A stretch of 64,000 nucleotides of DNA from Paracerasibacillus soli (GCF_034006335.1 NZ_JAWDIQ010000001.1), one strand, 5' to 3'. Counted from the stretch's first letter, positions 8,346 through 18,081 are shown. Notes: generated from the letters alone by a model not told the origin. Numbers and translations are program-made.

Positions 8346-9370
8346 ATGAGATTTACAAAAAGACAACTAGGTGGTACGATTGCAACTGTTTTGTTGGCTG
8401 CTTTTTTATTATTTTATAAGCTACCTTATTACGTATATAAGCCGGGAAGCGCAGATGCACTGGATCCAATTGTACAAGTAGAAGGTGGCTATGAAAGTGC
8501 GGGAGATATGCATCTGGTAACAGTACGTGGTGGACAAGCAAATCCTATTCAATACATATTGGCAAAAGTTTTGCCACATCAAGAAATTATGCCACTAGAA
8601 AACGTAAGACCGAAAGGAGTTTCGGAGGAAGAATACTTTCATGCACAATTACAAATGATGGAGAGTTCTCAAGAAGCGTCCATTGTAGTTGCATATCAGG
8701 CAGCTGATAAGAAGATTGAGATAGATTATCAAGGTGTCTATGTTGTATCTGTTGTTGATAACATGCCTGCGGAAGGAAAGCTTCAATCTGGTGATCGGAT
8801 TGTTGGAGCTGATGGACATAAAGTAAAAGAGTCTGGAGATCTTATTGATTATGTGGAAACAAAAAAGGCAGGCGAAACTATTTCGCTTGATGTAATTCGA
8901 GATGATAAGAGAATAACAGAAAAGGTCAAGTTAGATACGTTTTCAGATAATGACAAAAAAGTCGGTATGGGTATTCAGCTTGTAACGGACCGGAATATAT
9001 CGGTTGAACAGAAGTTAATTTTAGTAGTGGTAATATTGGCGGGCCAAGTGCTGGTCTTATGTTTGCATTAGAAATTTACGACCAGCTAACTGAAGTAGAT
9101 TTGACGAATGGATTGCAAATCGCAGGCACTGGAGAAGTAGACTATGATGGAAACGTCCATCGAATTGGTGGAATAGATAAAAAGGTCATTGCCGCAGATA
9201 AAGAAGGATGCGCAATTTTCTTTGCACCAAATGAAGGTGGGAGAAAGGACTCTAATTATGAGGTTGCCAGAAAAACAGCAGAGGAAATCGGCACCAAAAT
9301 GAAAGTAGTTCCTGTCGATACATTCTATGATGCATTACACTATTTAGAAAAATTGGCAAATGAAAAATAA
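8346..9370 (+). CDS. ylbL: YlbL, PDZ and Lon-type (S16) protease domain protein, one frameshift
   Basis: Membrane-anchored serine protease of the YlbL/SepM type: an N-terminal transmembrane helix (residues about 8-24), a PDZ domain (about 125-195) and a C-terminal S16 domain. The catalytic Ser lies in GGPSAG (about residue 235) and the Lys in GGIDKKVIAA (about 279). In B. subtilis YlbL is implicated in cell-division checkpoint control under DNA damage. The frame breaks near 9015, where one A seems missing before VNFSSGNIGGPSAG; the corrected length is about 341 aa, as in B. subtilis. GGAAGGGG precedes the ATG. It converges on ylbM. Confidence 0.9.
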
Positions 9371-9373
9371 GGG

Positions 9374-9423
9374 AAGGAGCTGGGACAATAGGGTCAGACC
9401 CTTATGTCCCAGCTCCTTTTTGT
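9374..9423. terminator. Long terminator hairpin shared by convergent ylbL and ylbM
   Basis: A perfect 14-bp stem AAGGAGCTGGGACA/TGTCCCAGCTCCTT (9374-9387 and 9405-9418) encloses a second small stem GGGT-CAG-ACCC and is followed by T5. The long GC-rich stem with an inner palindrome is unusual for a plain terminator. Confidence 0.85.
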
Positions 9424-9458
9424 TGAATCGAAGCCCTTGTATATAAAAAAGATTCTCT

Positions 9459-10666
9459 TTATCGTATAATGGGTTTTTCTAGTTCTTGATGAAGGAATTG
9501 CTGACGCATAGTTGGTGATAATATACTATAGTAGGCTGCTGACGCTCGTTCTTCAACTTTTAGGAGAGCATGTACTTGTCCACCTATTCCAGTTATGAGA
9601 GGAACTTGCAATTTCTTTTTGCGGCTACGTATATATTGCTGTCCCGCTTTTGTCATACCTAAAAGTCGTATATATGGGACGTGATCACGAATTAATTCTA
9701 ATTCCCTTTTCTTTGTATTCGTTAAAATATGCACAAACATTCTCTGTAATCTTGTCCAAGTATACCGTTTTGTCTTCATGGCTTGCATCCAATCTTTAAA
9801 ATTAGTGACATGAGGTGCGGTTCTTTTTAAGCGATATTCCAATCCCTCATCGACACCTAAAATAGACTCCAACTCCTCCGGGCTCATTGTCATCACGCGG
9901 TAATGAATGAGAGGAAAGTAATTTTCCCAATCATGGAAAATATCTGTCTCACTTTTATATTGCTCCATTTGGTCGAGGGTTGCGCTTGGAATCGTTCGTT
10001 CAACTTCCCGTACGCTACGCCTTTTTGTTATAATAGCTTCACGGATACTTGTTGCACTAGCAATCGAACTATGGATATGGGTATCATGGTAGTCGCTTTT
10101 GATTCTTTTAATTGTTAAAGGGCGAATAGGTAGTTGCTTATCCAAAATTTCACGTACATAACTAAAACCTAAAATGTTATTTGGCTTTGTTAAATCAATG
10201 GAGGTTGCACCATCTAATCCAACTTTTTTATAAGCTTCCCTACTAGCTATTGGAAAAGACTCACCTTGTTTCAATAAGTTTTTCAATGTATGGTTATACG
10301 TGTCTTGCTGCTGAAGAAGCAGTTCATAACTCGATATAAAGTCTTGTATATTACCGGATTCACTACCAAAACATAAGTCGGTTATACCAAGGTGGAATAA
10401 AGTATTTACTGCCCCTTGTGCAAATAAACGACTACTCTGTACGGCGTATAAGTATGGCAATTCAATTATGATATCAACACCAATTGTAATGCGGCCTTTG
10501 CTCGATGAAATTTATCAATAATAGCCGGTTCGCCGCGTTGTAGGAATGAACCGCTCATGATAGCGACAATGACTTGAGCTTGTGAAACCCTTCTTGCTTC
10601 TTGGATATGATATGCATGGCCATTATGGAATGGATTATATTCAACAATTAAACCACAAACATTCAT
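9459..10666 (-). CDS. tmcAL: tRNA(Met) cytidine acetate ligase TmcAL (YlbM), one frameshift
   Basis: Uses acetate and ATP to make N4-acetylcytidine at the wobble base of elongator tRNA-Met. The N-terminus MNVCGLIVEYNPFHNGHAYHI carries the HxGH nucleotidyltransferase motif, followed by MSGSFLQRGEPAIIDKFHRA. The frame breaks near 10480 (GGG reduced to GG in LQLGVDIIIELPYLYAVQSS); the corrected product is about 402 aa. The start is ATG 10666, nine bases after GGAG; an ATG six codons upstream lacks a ribosome site. It is transcribed opposite to ylbN, as in B. subtilis. Confidence 0.92.
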
Positions 10667-10809
10667 TTTTTTCGCTCCGTTCATATAAAATACAATTATT
10701 TATAGTTTACCAAATATCATGCTTGGTTGCAGTAACAAAGCAAATTGATGTATTCTAAATAGACAATATGGTACAGTTTATCAAAAACAACGAGTGTAAA
10801 GAAAAAATA

Positions 10810-10838
10810 TTGACAAATGATGATTTTACCTATAAAAT
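10810..10838 (+). promoter_or_regulatory. Sigma-A-type promoter of ylbN-rpmF
   Basis: TTGACA (10810-10815) is separated by 17 bp from TAAAAT (10833-10838). It lies 28 bp upstream of the ylbN start. Confidence 0.75.
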
Positions 10839-10865
10839 AACTCTTGTTGCCTTGAGGTGAAAACA

Positions 10866-11378
10866 ATGAAATTTACGTTGGGACAAATTAAGAAAAGTGC
10901 ACACTCTAAACCGTTTGAGTTTGCTGGAGACGTTGATGTTTCTGAATTGGAAAAAATGAATAATGATATTCGAAAAATTGGCTTTGTTCATGTGAAAGGT
11001 TCATGTATTCTAAATGGTGAACAAATTACCATGGATTTTGCTATCGCTGGTACAATGATTTTACCTTGTGCACGAACATTAGTTGATGTCGAGTATCCGT
11101 TTACCATACAAGCAAAAGAATATTTTACAACGTCACCTTATTATGGTGAGGATGAAGAAGAACAAGAAATTCATCCTGTTCATGGAGAAGTACTTGACTT
11201 AACTCCCTATATTAAGGAAAATATTTTATTGGAAGTTCCTTTTCGTGTATTCTCGGAAAATACCGATGCGAGCGAAGTGCCACATAGTGGACAAGGGTGG
11301 AGAGTCGGCCCGAAAGAAGAGAAGGAAAACCAATTGATCCCCGTTAAAAAAACTGGAATCGTTATTAAAACATCATAA
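10866..11378 (+). CDS. ylbN: YlbN, DUF177/YceD family protein
   Basis: Product of about 170 aa of the YceD (DUF177) family, which almost always precedes rpmF. The E. coli homologue is linked to 23S rRNA accumulation, and the family has a plant counterpart needed for 23S rRNA processing. The C of GTMILPCARTLVDVEYPF and the acidic DEEEQEIHPVHGEVLDLTPYI segment are typical. The start is ATG 10866, 6 nt after GAGGTG; a GTG at 10857 overlaps that site. Intact, with a strong promoter directly upstream. Confidence 0.88.
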   Translation: MKFTLGQIKKSAHSKPFEFAGDVDVSELEKMNNDIRKIGFVHVKGSCILNGEQITMDFAIAGTMILPCARTLVDVEYPFTIQAKEYFTTSPYYGEDEEEQEIHPVHGEVLDLTPYIKENILLEVPFRVFSENTDASEVPHSGQGWRVGPKEEKENQLIPVKKTGIVIKTS

Positions 11379-11429
11379 GAAAGAGAAATAAGAATTACTT
11401 ATTCCTTTCATTTGAAGGAGGTGTAAGGC

Positions 11430-11603
11430 ATGGCAGTACCTAAAAGAAGAACTTCTAAAAAAGTGAAAAACCAACGACGTACTCATAAAAAATTACATTT
11501 ACCAGGTTTAAACGAGTGTGCAAACTGTGGGGAAATGGTAAAACCGCACCACGTATGTAAAGCATGCGGACATTATGATGGTAGAGAAGTAATCGCAAAA
11601 TAA
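11430..11603 (+). CDS. rpmF: 50S ribosomal protein L32, zinc-ribbon form
   Basis: A 57-aa basic protein, MAVPKRRTSKKVKNQRRTHK..., of the large ribosomal subunit. Two Cys pairs (CANCGE and CKACG), with the spacing of the zinc-binding C+ form, show it is the zinc-dependent type rather than the zinc-free paralogue. GAAGGAGGTG precedes the ATG. It lies 51 nt after ylbN in the usual operon and is followed by a terminator. Confidence 0.97.
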   Translation: MAVPKRRTSKKVKNQRRTHKKLHLPGLNECANCGEMVKPHHVCKACGHYDGREVIAK

Positions 11604-11615
11604 TAAAACCACGTT

Positions 11616-11652
11616 AAACAGATCCCTCTAGTATACGAGTGATCTGTTTTTG
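11616..11652 (+). terminator. Intrinsic terminator after rpmF
   Basis: The stem AAACAGATC/GATCTGTTT (11616-11624 and 11641-11649) has a 16-base loop and is followed by TT. Confidence 0.75.
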
Positions 11653-11685
11653 TATACATAAAAATAGGATAGTGAGGGAAAGAGA

Positions 11686-12438
11686 ATGGATCATTTCATA
11701 ACGTATGAGCATAAGCAAGACTACGGGATAATACGACTAAATCGACCGGAAAAGCGTAATGCGATTTCAACAGAAATGATGCAACTATTAAAAAAATATT
11801 TATTGAAGGCAAGAGAAGAAAAGTATAAATTTATCGTGATCACGGAAATGGTGATAAAGTTTTTTGTGCAGGTGGTGACTTAACCGAATTGCATGGAGAT
11901 TTAACTCCTGATGATGCTTTCGCCAAGCTATATCCTATGAAAGAAGTTTTATATGAGATAGTGTCCTTCCCGGTACCTGTCATATGTTTTATGAATGGAG
12001 ATGCAATGGGGGAGGCTGCGAATTAGCTACTGCATGTGATATACGTATTACGAAGCCTGGGACGAGGTTCGGTTTTATTCAATCAAACCTAGGAATTGTT
12101 CCTGGTTGGGGCGGTGGTGTGTTATTGTATGAAAAGGTACATCCAGCTTTTGCTTTTCAATGGATGATGGAAGGTACAATATATGGTGCCACTTACTTAC
12201 TAGAAAAGGGCTGGATTCATGAAGTTATATCAGAAGAATCCACATTTGAAAGAATTCTAGCTACATATTCCAGTCGATCTTTACAACAAATGAAAATATT
12301 AAAAAGTCAATACAAAAGAAAACTCTCCAATCTATCTTTATCTGCAGATATGAATGAGGAAATGAAAAATGCTGCGATATTATGGATACGCATGAACATA
12401 AACAAGCTGTAAACCGTTTTTTATCTCGTAAAAGATAA
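11686..12438 (+). CDS. Enoyl-CoA hydratase/isomerase family protein, three frameshifts
   Basis: Crotonase-fold protein. It has an N-terminal GIIRLNRPEKRNAIS, the oxyanion-hole motif VFCAGGDLTEL, a second motif MGGGCELATACDIRI and a GIVPGWGGG loop. These place it in the enoyl-CoA hydratase/isomerase superfamily; the substrate is not predictable. The catalytic Glu positions of true hydratases are not clearly conserved, so it could be an isomerase or hydrolase. Frames break near 11843 (one A missing), 12010 (G6 to G5) and 12385 (one G missing). The corrected 251-aa product ends EHKQAVNRFLSRKR. From memory a similar gene lies between rpmF and the rsfA-type gene in other bacilli. Confidence 0.85.
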
Positions 12439-12533
12439 AATGCTATGATATTTTAAGTGAAATATGAAAAGAGTTATTCTATCACTACTAGTTATTGCAT
12501 ACATTGTTACCAAAGAAGGTAAGGAGTGATGTT

Positions 12534-13022
12534 ATGCATGTAACACGTCAGGATGCCTGGACGGAAGATGAGGATATCATTTTAGCAGAGACTGTATTGC
12601 GTTATATTAGGCAAGGGAAGACGCAATTAGAGGCGTTCAAGCACGTTGCTCGTCAGTTGTCTCGGACCTCTGCGGCTTGTGGATTTCGCTGGAATGCAAC
12701 ACTAAGGAAAAAATATCAAGATGCAATCCAACTTGCAAAAGAGGATAGAAAGCAACGTGGCCAATTTCACTGGGAAGTTAGCGATACGCAACATGAAGAG
12801 GAAAATCCAATAGAGGCAGCTATATCGTTACTGGAGAAGATGAAGGGGAATTTTGCTGAACAAGCGACAGCGGTAGATGAAAATAAAGATAAACTACTGC
12901 AACATTTAAAAAGCGAAAATAATCAATTGAAAATGCGTGTTGCTCGTTATGAAAGTGCTTGGAAAGAAATGCATAAATTATGGAGCTGGGTAGAAGAAAA
13001 AAATATTACGCAGAATAAATAG
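12534..13022 (+). CDS. ylbO: YlbO, RsfA-family Myb-like transcription regulator
   Basis: Product of 162 aa. An N-terminal Myb/SANT-like helix-turn-helix (DAWTEDEDIILAETVLRYI ... SRTSAACGFRWNATLRKKY, residues about 5-60) is followed by a coiled coil (about 125-155). RsfA, the best-known member, is a prespore regulator acting with sigma-F and sigma-G; YlbO is its paralogue at this position in Bacillus. The start is ATG 12534, just after AAGGAGTGAT. An in-frame upstream start at 12495 has no ribosome site. Confidence 0.85.
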   Translation: MHVTRQDAWTEDEDIILAETVLRYIRQGKTQLEAFKHVARQLSRTSAACGFRWNATLRKKYQDAIQLAKEDRKQRGQFHWEVSDTQHEEENPIEAAISLLEKMKGNFAEQATAVDENKDKLLQHLKSENNQLKMRVARYESAWKEMHKLWSWVEEKNITQNK

Positions 13023-13050
13023 GAATTATTCATCATTTAAGTTAGAACAG

Positions 13051-13113
13051 AAAACGCTGATGCAAGTGGAAATCGTAAATATATGATTCCGTATCACGCA
13101 GCAGCGTTTTTAT
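13051..13113. terminator. Terminator between convergent ylbO and ylbP
   Basis: AAAACGCTG (13051-13059) pairs with CAGCGTTTT (13102-13110) around a long, partly structured 42-base loop, with A- and T-runs at the base on both strands. Confidence 0.6.
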
Positions 13114-13128
13114 AGTTTAAACAATTCA

Positions 13129-13608
13129 TTATTTAGTTTCGTGTTCTTTTACACCTTCTGGTAGCCAAATTAGTGGATTTTCACCAAGATCTCTTTCCAT
13201 TTCATAATTCGCCCTTTGAAACCCCATCTTCTCCCAAAAATCATGTGAGTTTATACGTGGATTTGTTTTGATTGGTAAGTTGAATCCCTTTGCAAAGTCA
13301 ACAAGTGTCTTGCCATATCCTCTCCCGCGGTATGATGGCAAAACCTCCAGCTTCCATAGTTCAAGATAGTCTTGCGGAGGTTCAAAATAAGCATCGTATT
13401 TCTTATTGACTTTATACAAACTCATGCGGGCAACTAAAGATTCTCCGTAATAAATCCCATAAAATGGAGATTCGCTATCGTTTTCCACAATGTTATGCTC
13501 TAAATCTTCTAACATGGAAAGTTCTTGATGCCCATACTCTTTAAAATGCTTAAATTCCTCTAAAGTTTTATAATTAATTAAAAGTCTTGCAACCTTCATT
13601 TCAATCAT
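13129..13608 (-). CDS. ylbP: YlbP, GNAT-family N-acetyltransferase
   Basis: Product of 159 aa of the GNAT fold: the acetyl-CoA-binding loop is LPSYRGRGYGKTLVDFAKGF (residues about 97-116), preceded by the beta-strand LWKLEVLPSY and followed by FWEKMGFQRA. The acceptor substrate is unknown. YlbP occupies this position and orientation in B. subtilis. The start is ATG 13608 with AGGGGGG five bases upstream; the longer N-terminus of 26 aa has no ribosome site and is hydrophobic and AT-rich. Intact. Confidence 0.88.
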   Translation of the reverse strand: MIEMKVARLLINYKTLEEFKHFKEYGHQELSMLEDLEHNIVENDSESPFYGIYYGESLVARMSLYKVNKKYDAYFEPPQDYLELWKLEVLPSYRGRGYGKTLVDFAKGFNLPIKTNPRINSHDFWEKMGFQRANYEMERDLGENPLIWLPEGVKEHETK

Positions 13609-13714
13609 GAAATTCCCCCCTCGTTGCCAGAATAATTTTATTATAATATATTTTATTATAATATAAATAGATAGATATGGAAACAAGAGTGATGGAGAAA
13701 AGGGGAAAAGTTAA

Positions 13715-14586
13715 ATGAAAATAGGAGTTATCGGTGGGGGAGCAATTGGATTTTTAACGGCAAGCAAATTAAATAGTGTGCATGACATTACATTGTATGT
13801 TAGAAGAGAAGAGCAAAAAAGTTTATTAGTGCAAGAAGGACTGCACGAAAAAAATGTATGTGAACATCACGTACAAGTAAAACTTATTAGAGAGATAGGG
13901 AAGAAGACTGCTATATCATTTGTGTAAAACAGTTTCATTTAACATCACTGTTGACTGTTTTTAAGAAAATAGATGCGTCTGTGCCGATTATTTTTTTGCA
14001 AAATGGAATGGGGCATATTCCATTTATTCAAGCGTTAAAGCAGCCTGTTTATATAGGGGTTGTTGAACATGGTGTGTTAAAAGTTAATGATAATACATTT
14101 ATACAAACTGGAAAAGGGAAAGTTGAAATAGCTCTTTATAATGGTGAACAAAATAAGTATCAGACCATAACTGAACAATTAAATCAACGAGACTTTCCTG
14201 TTGTAAATTGTGATGATTGGGAATCGATGCTAGCAAAGAAGTTAGTGGTCAATGCGGTCATTAATCCATTGACGGCTATATTTAACGTGCAAAATGGCAA
14301 AATCTTATCCAACCCATTCATACAACAATTAGCGTTCGAATTATGTTCAGAAACTGCTGAAGTGCTAGGGATAGATAAAAAGAAAAGTTGGGACCATGTG
14401 CAAAGTATTGCCGAAAGTACAAGTTATAATCAATCTTCCATGGTAAAGGATTTGTTTCATCATAGACAAACTGAAATAGAGGCTATAACTGGTTATATTT
14501 TAAATAAAAGCAGTAAAAAGCTACCTTATTCCTTGTTTGTTTATCAAAGTGTGAAAGCTTTAGAATATGAAGAGGGAATACAATGA
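13715..14586 (+). CDS. ylbQ: 2-dehydropantoate 2-reductase-like protein (PanE/YlbQ), one frameshift
   Basis: NADPH-dependent ketopantoate reductase family: MKIGVIGGGAIGFLTASKL is the GxGxxG nucleotide-binding loop, FLQNGMGH and KKLVVNAVINPLTAIF are the family motifs in which Lys and Asn act on ketopantoate. The reaction would be reduction of 2-dehydropantoate to pantoate for CoA synthesis. In B. subtilis YlbQ is annotated as a putative PanE. The frame breaks near 13900, one G or A missing before DCYIICVKQF. The corrected product is about 290 aa. Confidence 0.87.
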
Positions 14587-14713
14587 ATGGAAAACATAGG
14601 ATGACATAAATCTTTTATAAAACAGATTCCATGAAATTTCAAAAGGGATTATGTAAAATATATAGTGACTATATAAAAATATGTTTCGAATAGAAATGAA
14701 AAAGGAGCAGTAA

Positions 14714-16339
14714 ATGATGCAGCTTGACCCTATAAAAATTAAATCAAAACAAAATTTAATAGAAGATTATAAAAGCAATAATGCATTTATAATGAATTAT
14801 TTTGACTATCCATTAGCAAATGAAAGTTATTCTAATAGGGTCGATGATTTAAATAGCCGGAGTTTTAAACGAGAGCAATTATCAGAAGTTTTGTATCAAA
14901 TAAATAAAGATTGGGATGCTCCCCATGCGACACTGGAAAACATTAATAGATTACGTGAACCAAACAGTGTAGTTGTCATTGGTGGGCAACAGGCTGGCCT
15001 ATTAACCGGACCGATGTATACGGTACATAAAATAATTTCGATTCTTCAATTAGCAAAAGAGCAAGAAGAACAGCTGAATATTCCGGTTGTTCCAGTCTTT
15101 TGGATAGCAGGAGAAGATCATGATTTTGAAGAAATCAACCATGTCTATATGATGGCGGATTCAGAAATGAAGAAAGTAAAATTTCCGCAGCACGTTGTGA
15201 CAAAACAACCTGTATCTGATATTCAAATTGATAAAGTGAAAGCAGAGCAGTGGTTAGGGCAAATTTTTGTACAAATGAATGAAACAACATATACAAAGCA
15301 ATTGTACAAGGAAGTATCAGAATGTCTAGCTCAATCGAATACTTTTGTAGACTTTTTTGCACGCTTCATTTTTCAGTTATTTCATAAAGAAGGATTAGTC
15401 TTAGTTGATTCAAATCATCGTTTGTTACGACAATTGGAATCTGAGTTTTTTGTGGAAATGATTATGAAGCAACCTGAAATTAGTGCAGGAGTCTACGCTT
15501 CATTTAAAGAGCTTGCATTGCACCATTATCCAGTTGATTTACAAGTAGATAAACAGGATGGCAATCTATTTTATCATTTGCATCAAGAAAGAATTTTACT
15601 AATGAGAGATGATGAGGGAAACTGGGTCGGAAAACAAAATGAAGTAAAGTTATCAACAGAGGAATTAATAAATATCGCGAAAGAAAAACCTTATTTACTA
15701 AGTAATAATGTTATGACAAGGCCGCTTATGCAAGAATTAGTTTTTCCGTCTCTTGCCTTTGTCGGCGGGCTAGGGGAAATTAGTTATTGGTCTGTTTTAA
15801 AACGTGCATTTCACGCATTAAATATGAAGATGCCTGTAGTTGTTCCGCGACTTTCTTTTACGTATGTCAATCATAAAATCGATCAACTGATGGAAAAATA
15901 TACTATTTCTATGCGAGAAGCACTTACTGGAAGAATAGAAGTAAGTAAAATGGAGTGGTTAAAAGTTCAATCAACACCGCCGATTGCCTTGCTTTTTGAA
16001 AATGTGAAACAGGCAATAACAAATGCGCATCATCCATTACGAGCTGTTGCACGTGATTTACGCGGTGATTTAGAAGAAATAGCAACTACAAACTTGCAAA
16101 GAATTCACCGTGAAATTGACTTTTTAGAGAAAAAGATGAATCATGCAATTATGGATAAACATGCGCATGGAATACGAGAGTTTACTTTTATAAACAGCGC
16201 ACTTTATCCGTATGGAGGATACCAAGAGCGTATTTGGAATCCATTACCATTGTTAAACGAGTATGGAAAGGCTATTATTCAAGAACTGGTAGATGCGAAT
16301 TGTTCCTTATATGACGAGCATTATATCGTTCGTTTGTAA
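14714..16339 (+). CDS. bshC: Putative cysteine ligase BshC, bacillithiol biosynthesis
   Basis: Thought to add cysteine to glucosaminyl-malate in the last step of bacillithiol synthesis. Bacillithiol is the main low-molecular-weight thiol of Firmicutes. The 541-aa product is intact and normal in length. Visible family motifs are VVIGGQQAGLLTGPMYTVHKI, PVFWIAGEDHDFEEINHV and PSLAFVGGLGEISYW, plus a C-terminal coiled coil around EIDFLEKKMNHAI. The start is ATG 14714 with AAGGAG 7 nt ahead; the next codon is also ATG. It directly precedes the mra cluster, as in B. subtilis (yllA). Confidence 0.95.
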   Translation: MMQLDPIKIKSKQNLIEDYKSNNAFIMNYFDYPLANESYSNRVDDLNSRSFKREQLSEVLYQINKDWDAPHATLENINRLREPNSVVVIGGQQAGLLTGPMYTVHKIISILQLAKEQEEQLNIPVVPVFWIAGEDHDFEEINHVYMMADSEMKKVKFPQHVVTKQPVSDIQIDKVKAEQWLGQIFVQMNETTYTKQLYKEVSECLAQSNTFVDFFARFIFQLFHKEGLVLVDSNHRLLRQLESEFFVEMIMKQPEISAGVYASFKELALHHYPVDLQVDKQDGNLFYHLHQERILLMRDDEGNWVGKQNEVKLSTEELINIAKEKPYLLSNNVMTRPLMQELVFPSLAFVGGLGEISYWSVLKRAFHALNMKMPVVVPRLSFTYVNHKIDQLMEKYTISMREALTGRIEVSKMEWLKVQSTPPIALLFENVKQAITNAHHPLRAVARDLRGDLEEIATTNLQRIHREIDFLEKKMNHAIMDKHAHGIREFTFINSALYPYGGYQERIWNPLPLLNEYGKAIIQELVDANCSLYDEHYIVRL

Positions 16340-16446
16340 TCAACGTACCACTTCCCACCACTTTATTTAAAACGAGAGCAATTTATTGTGTGCAATCAAA
16401 GGAAAGTGTGTTACATCAATTGTTGTAGGTAAATAATAAGCTGAGA

Positions 16447-16475
16447 GAAAACTGCCATAATGGCAGTTTTTTTTT
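16447..16475 (+). terminator. Intrinsic terminator after bshC
   Basis: The stem AAACTGCCAT/ATGGCAGTTT has almost no loop and is followed by nine T residues. It insulates the mraZ operon. Confidence 0.85.
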
Positions 16476-16521
16476 GAGAAAATGTCGAATTTATAATCTG
16501 TGTTGCTTTTTTAGAAAAAGT

Positions 16522-16567
16522 GTGGTGAAAAGTGGGGGATGTGGTAATATAGTAACATGATAGTGGG
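16522..16567 (+). promoter_or_regulatory. Probable MraZ operator: GTGG direct repeats
   Basis: GTGG-type units start at 16522, 16532 and 16541, with a further one at 16563, giving 10- and 9-bp spacing in the first three. MraZ binds tandem short G-rich repeats in front of its own gene in several bacteria, so this is a likely autoregulatory site. I could not assign the core promoter; TATAAT occurs at 16492-16497. Confidence 0.6.
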
Positions 16568-16576
16568 GTGAATAGT

Positions 16577-17008
16577 ATGTTCATGGGTGAATTCCAACAT
16601 AACTTTGATACAAAAGGGCGTATTATTGTTCCTTCGAAGTTTCGTGAGGACTTAGGTGCCAGTTTTGTAGTGACCCGTGGACTTGATAAATGCTTATTTG
16701 CATACCCTATGGAAGAATGGAAAATACTTGAGGAAAAATTAAAACAACTACCACTCACTAAAAAGGATGCCCGTGCATTTACGCGATTTTTCTTTTCAGG
16801 TGCGATTGAATGTGAAATTGATAAACAGGGAAGAATAAACGTTCCGCAGCCATTGCGGAAATACGCATCATTAGATCGCGAATGTGTTGTCATTGGCGTA
16901 TCGAATCGAATTGAATTTTGGGCAAAAGAAGTTTGGGAAGAATACTTTGTTGAGTCTGAGGAGTCTTTTGCTGAGATAGCGGAAAATTTAATGGACTTTG
17001 ATATTTGA
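16577..17008 (+). CDS. mraZ: MraZ, AbrB-fold regulator of the division cluster
   Basis: Product of 143 aa made of two SpoVT/AbrB-like repeats: MFMGEFQHNFDTKGRIIVPSKF (residues 1-22) and IECEIDKQGRINVPQPLRKYA (around 76-96), each with the DxxGRxxxP motif. It is a DNA-binding repressor of the mra operon in E. coli and mycoplasmas. The start is ATG 16577 because MFMGE is the invariant beginning; an in-frame GTG at 16568 is part of the ribosome site GGGGTG. Intact. Confidence 0.95.
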   Translation: MFMGEFQHNFDTKGRIIVPSKFREDLGASFVVTRGLDKCLFAYPMEEWKILEEKLKQLPLTKKDARAFTRFFFSGAIECEIDKQGRINVPQPLRKYASLDRECVVIGVSNRIEFWAKEVWEEYFVESEESFAEIAENLMDFDI

Positions 17009-17103
17009 TAGAGCGTGTAAAAAGGCTCCAATTCCGGGGCATTTATCCTCCTTCGTGAACGAAGCAAAAAGAATAACGTAAAATAATAAAGTGGGTGTTA
17101 CGA

Positions 17104-18081
17104 TTGTTTGAACATTATACAGTTTTAAAAAATGAAGCCGTTAAGGGTTTAGCGATTAAACCGAATGGAGTTTATATCGATTGCACAGTTGGTGGCGGTG
17201 GACACTCCGAAAATATTGTTTCAAAACTTCATGATGATGGTTTACTTATAGCGTTTGATCAAGATGAACAAGCATTGCAGGCAGCTAGAAAAAGACTACA
17301 TAACTATTTACAACGAACTTTATTCATTCATAGCAATTTTCAACATCTAGAGGAAAGCTTACAGGAACATAAAGTGGAACTAGTTGATGGCATATTATTT
17401 GATCTTGGGGTTTCTTCACCACAATTAGATATCGGAGAGCGCGGTTTTAGTTATCAACATGATGCAAAATTGGATATGCGAATGGATCAAAGCGCAAGTT
17501 TAACTGCTTATGACATTGTAAATAATTGGTCATATCAAGAATTAGTGAAAATATTTTTCTCCTATGGTGAAGAAAAGTTTTCAAAACAAATCGCTAGAAA
17601 AATAGAACAGAGTAGGCAAGTAAAGGAAATTACAACAACAGCTGAGTTAGTTGAAATTATTAAAGATGCTATTCCAGCACCAGCACGAAGAAAAGGTGGT
17701 CATCCAGCAAAACGTATTTTTCAAGCATTACGGATTGCTGTTAATGACGAATTACGTGTCTTTAATGACGCATTACATCAAGCAGCTAAATCTGTAAAAA
17801 TAGGTGGAAGAATTGCGGTGATAACATTCCATTCTTTAGAAGACCGAATATGTAAACAAGCTTTTAAAACATGGAGTACACCAAAACCGACACCGAGAAA
17901 TTTACCATTTCTTCCTGAAGGACATGAGGCACCATTTAAAATGATAACACGTAAGCCGATTGTACCTACGGAGGAAGAAATTAATGAAAATCGACGTTCG
18001 CGTTCAGCAAAATTAAGAATTGTTGAAAAGGTACGTACATGGAACAATGACTTTATCTATGAAGAAGGGTGGAAAAAATAA
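17104..18081 (+). CDS. rsmH: 16S rRNA (cytosine(1402)-N(4))-methyltransferase RsmH
   Basis: Methylates N4 of C1402 in the ribosomal P site using SAM. Motifs are VYIDCTVGGGGHSE (SAM loop, about residues 22-35), DGILFDLGVSSPQLD, RGFSYQHDAKLDMRMDQ and VITFHSLEDR. About 325 aa if started at TTG 17104, chosen because the family begins MFxHxTVL; GTG 17095 would add three residues. The ribosome site is weak (GTGGGTG). The stop overlaps the ftsL start (TAATG at 18079-18083). Intact. Confidence 0.93.
   Translation: MFEHYTVLKNEAVKGLAIKPNGVYIDCTVGGGGHSENIVSKLHDDGLLIAFDQDEQALQAARKRLHNYLQRTLFIHSNFQHLEESLQEHKVELVDGILFDLGVSSPQLDIGERGFSYQHDAKLDMRMDQSASLTAYDIVNNWSYQELVKIFFSYGEEKFSKQIARKIEQSRQVKEITTTAELVEIIKDAIPAPARRKGGHPAKRIFQALRIAVNDELRVFNDALHQAAKSVKIGGRIAVITFHSLEDRICKQAFKTWSTPKPTPRNLPFLPEGHEAPFKMITRKPIVPTEEEINENRRSRSAKLRIVEKVRTWNNDFIYEEGWKK

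Noticed and set aside
11686..12438. The enoyl-CoA hydratase family gene as a recent insertion
   Set aside because: Base composition matches its neighbours, and from memory the same placement between rpmF and an rsfA-type gene exists in other bacilli.
16411..17067. 218-codon ORF antisense to mraZ
   Set aside because: It is a shadow of the intact mraZ frame, with a composition unlike real proteins and no start signal.
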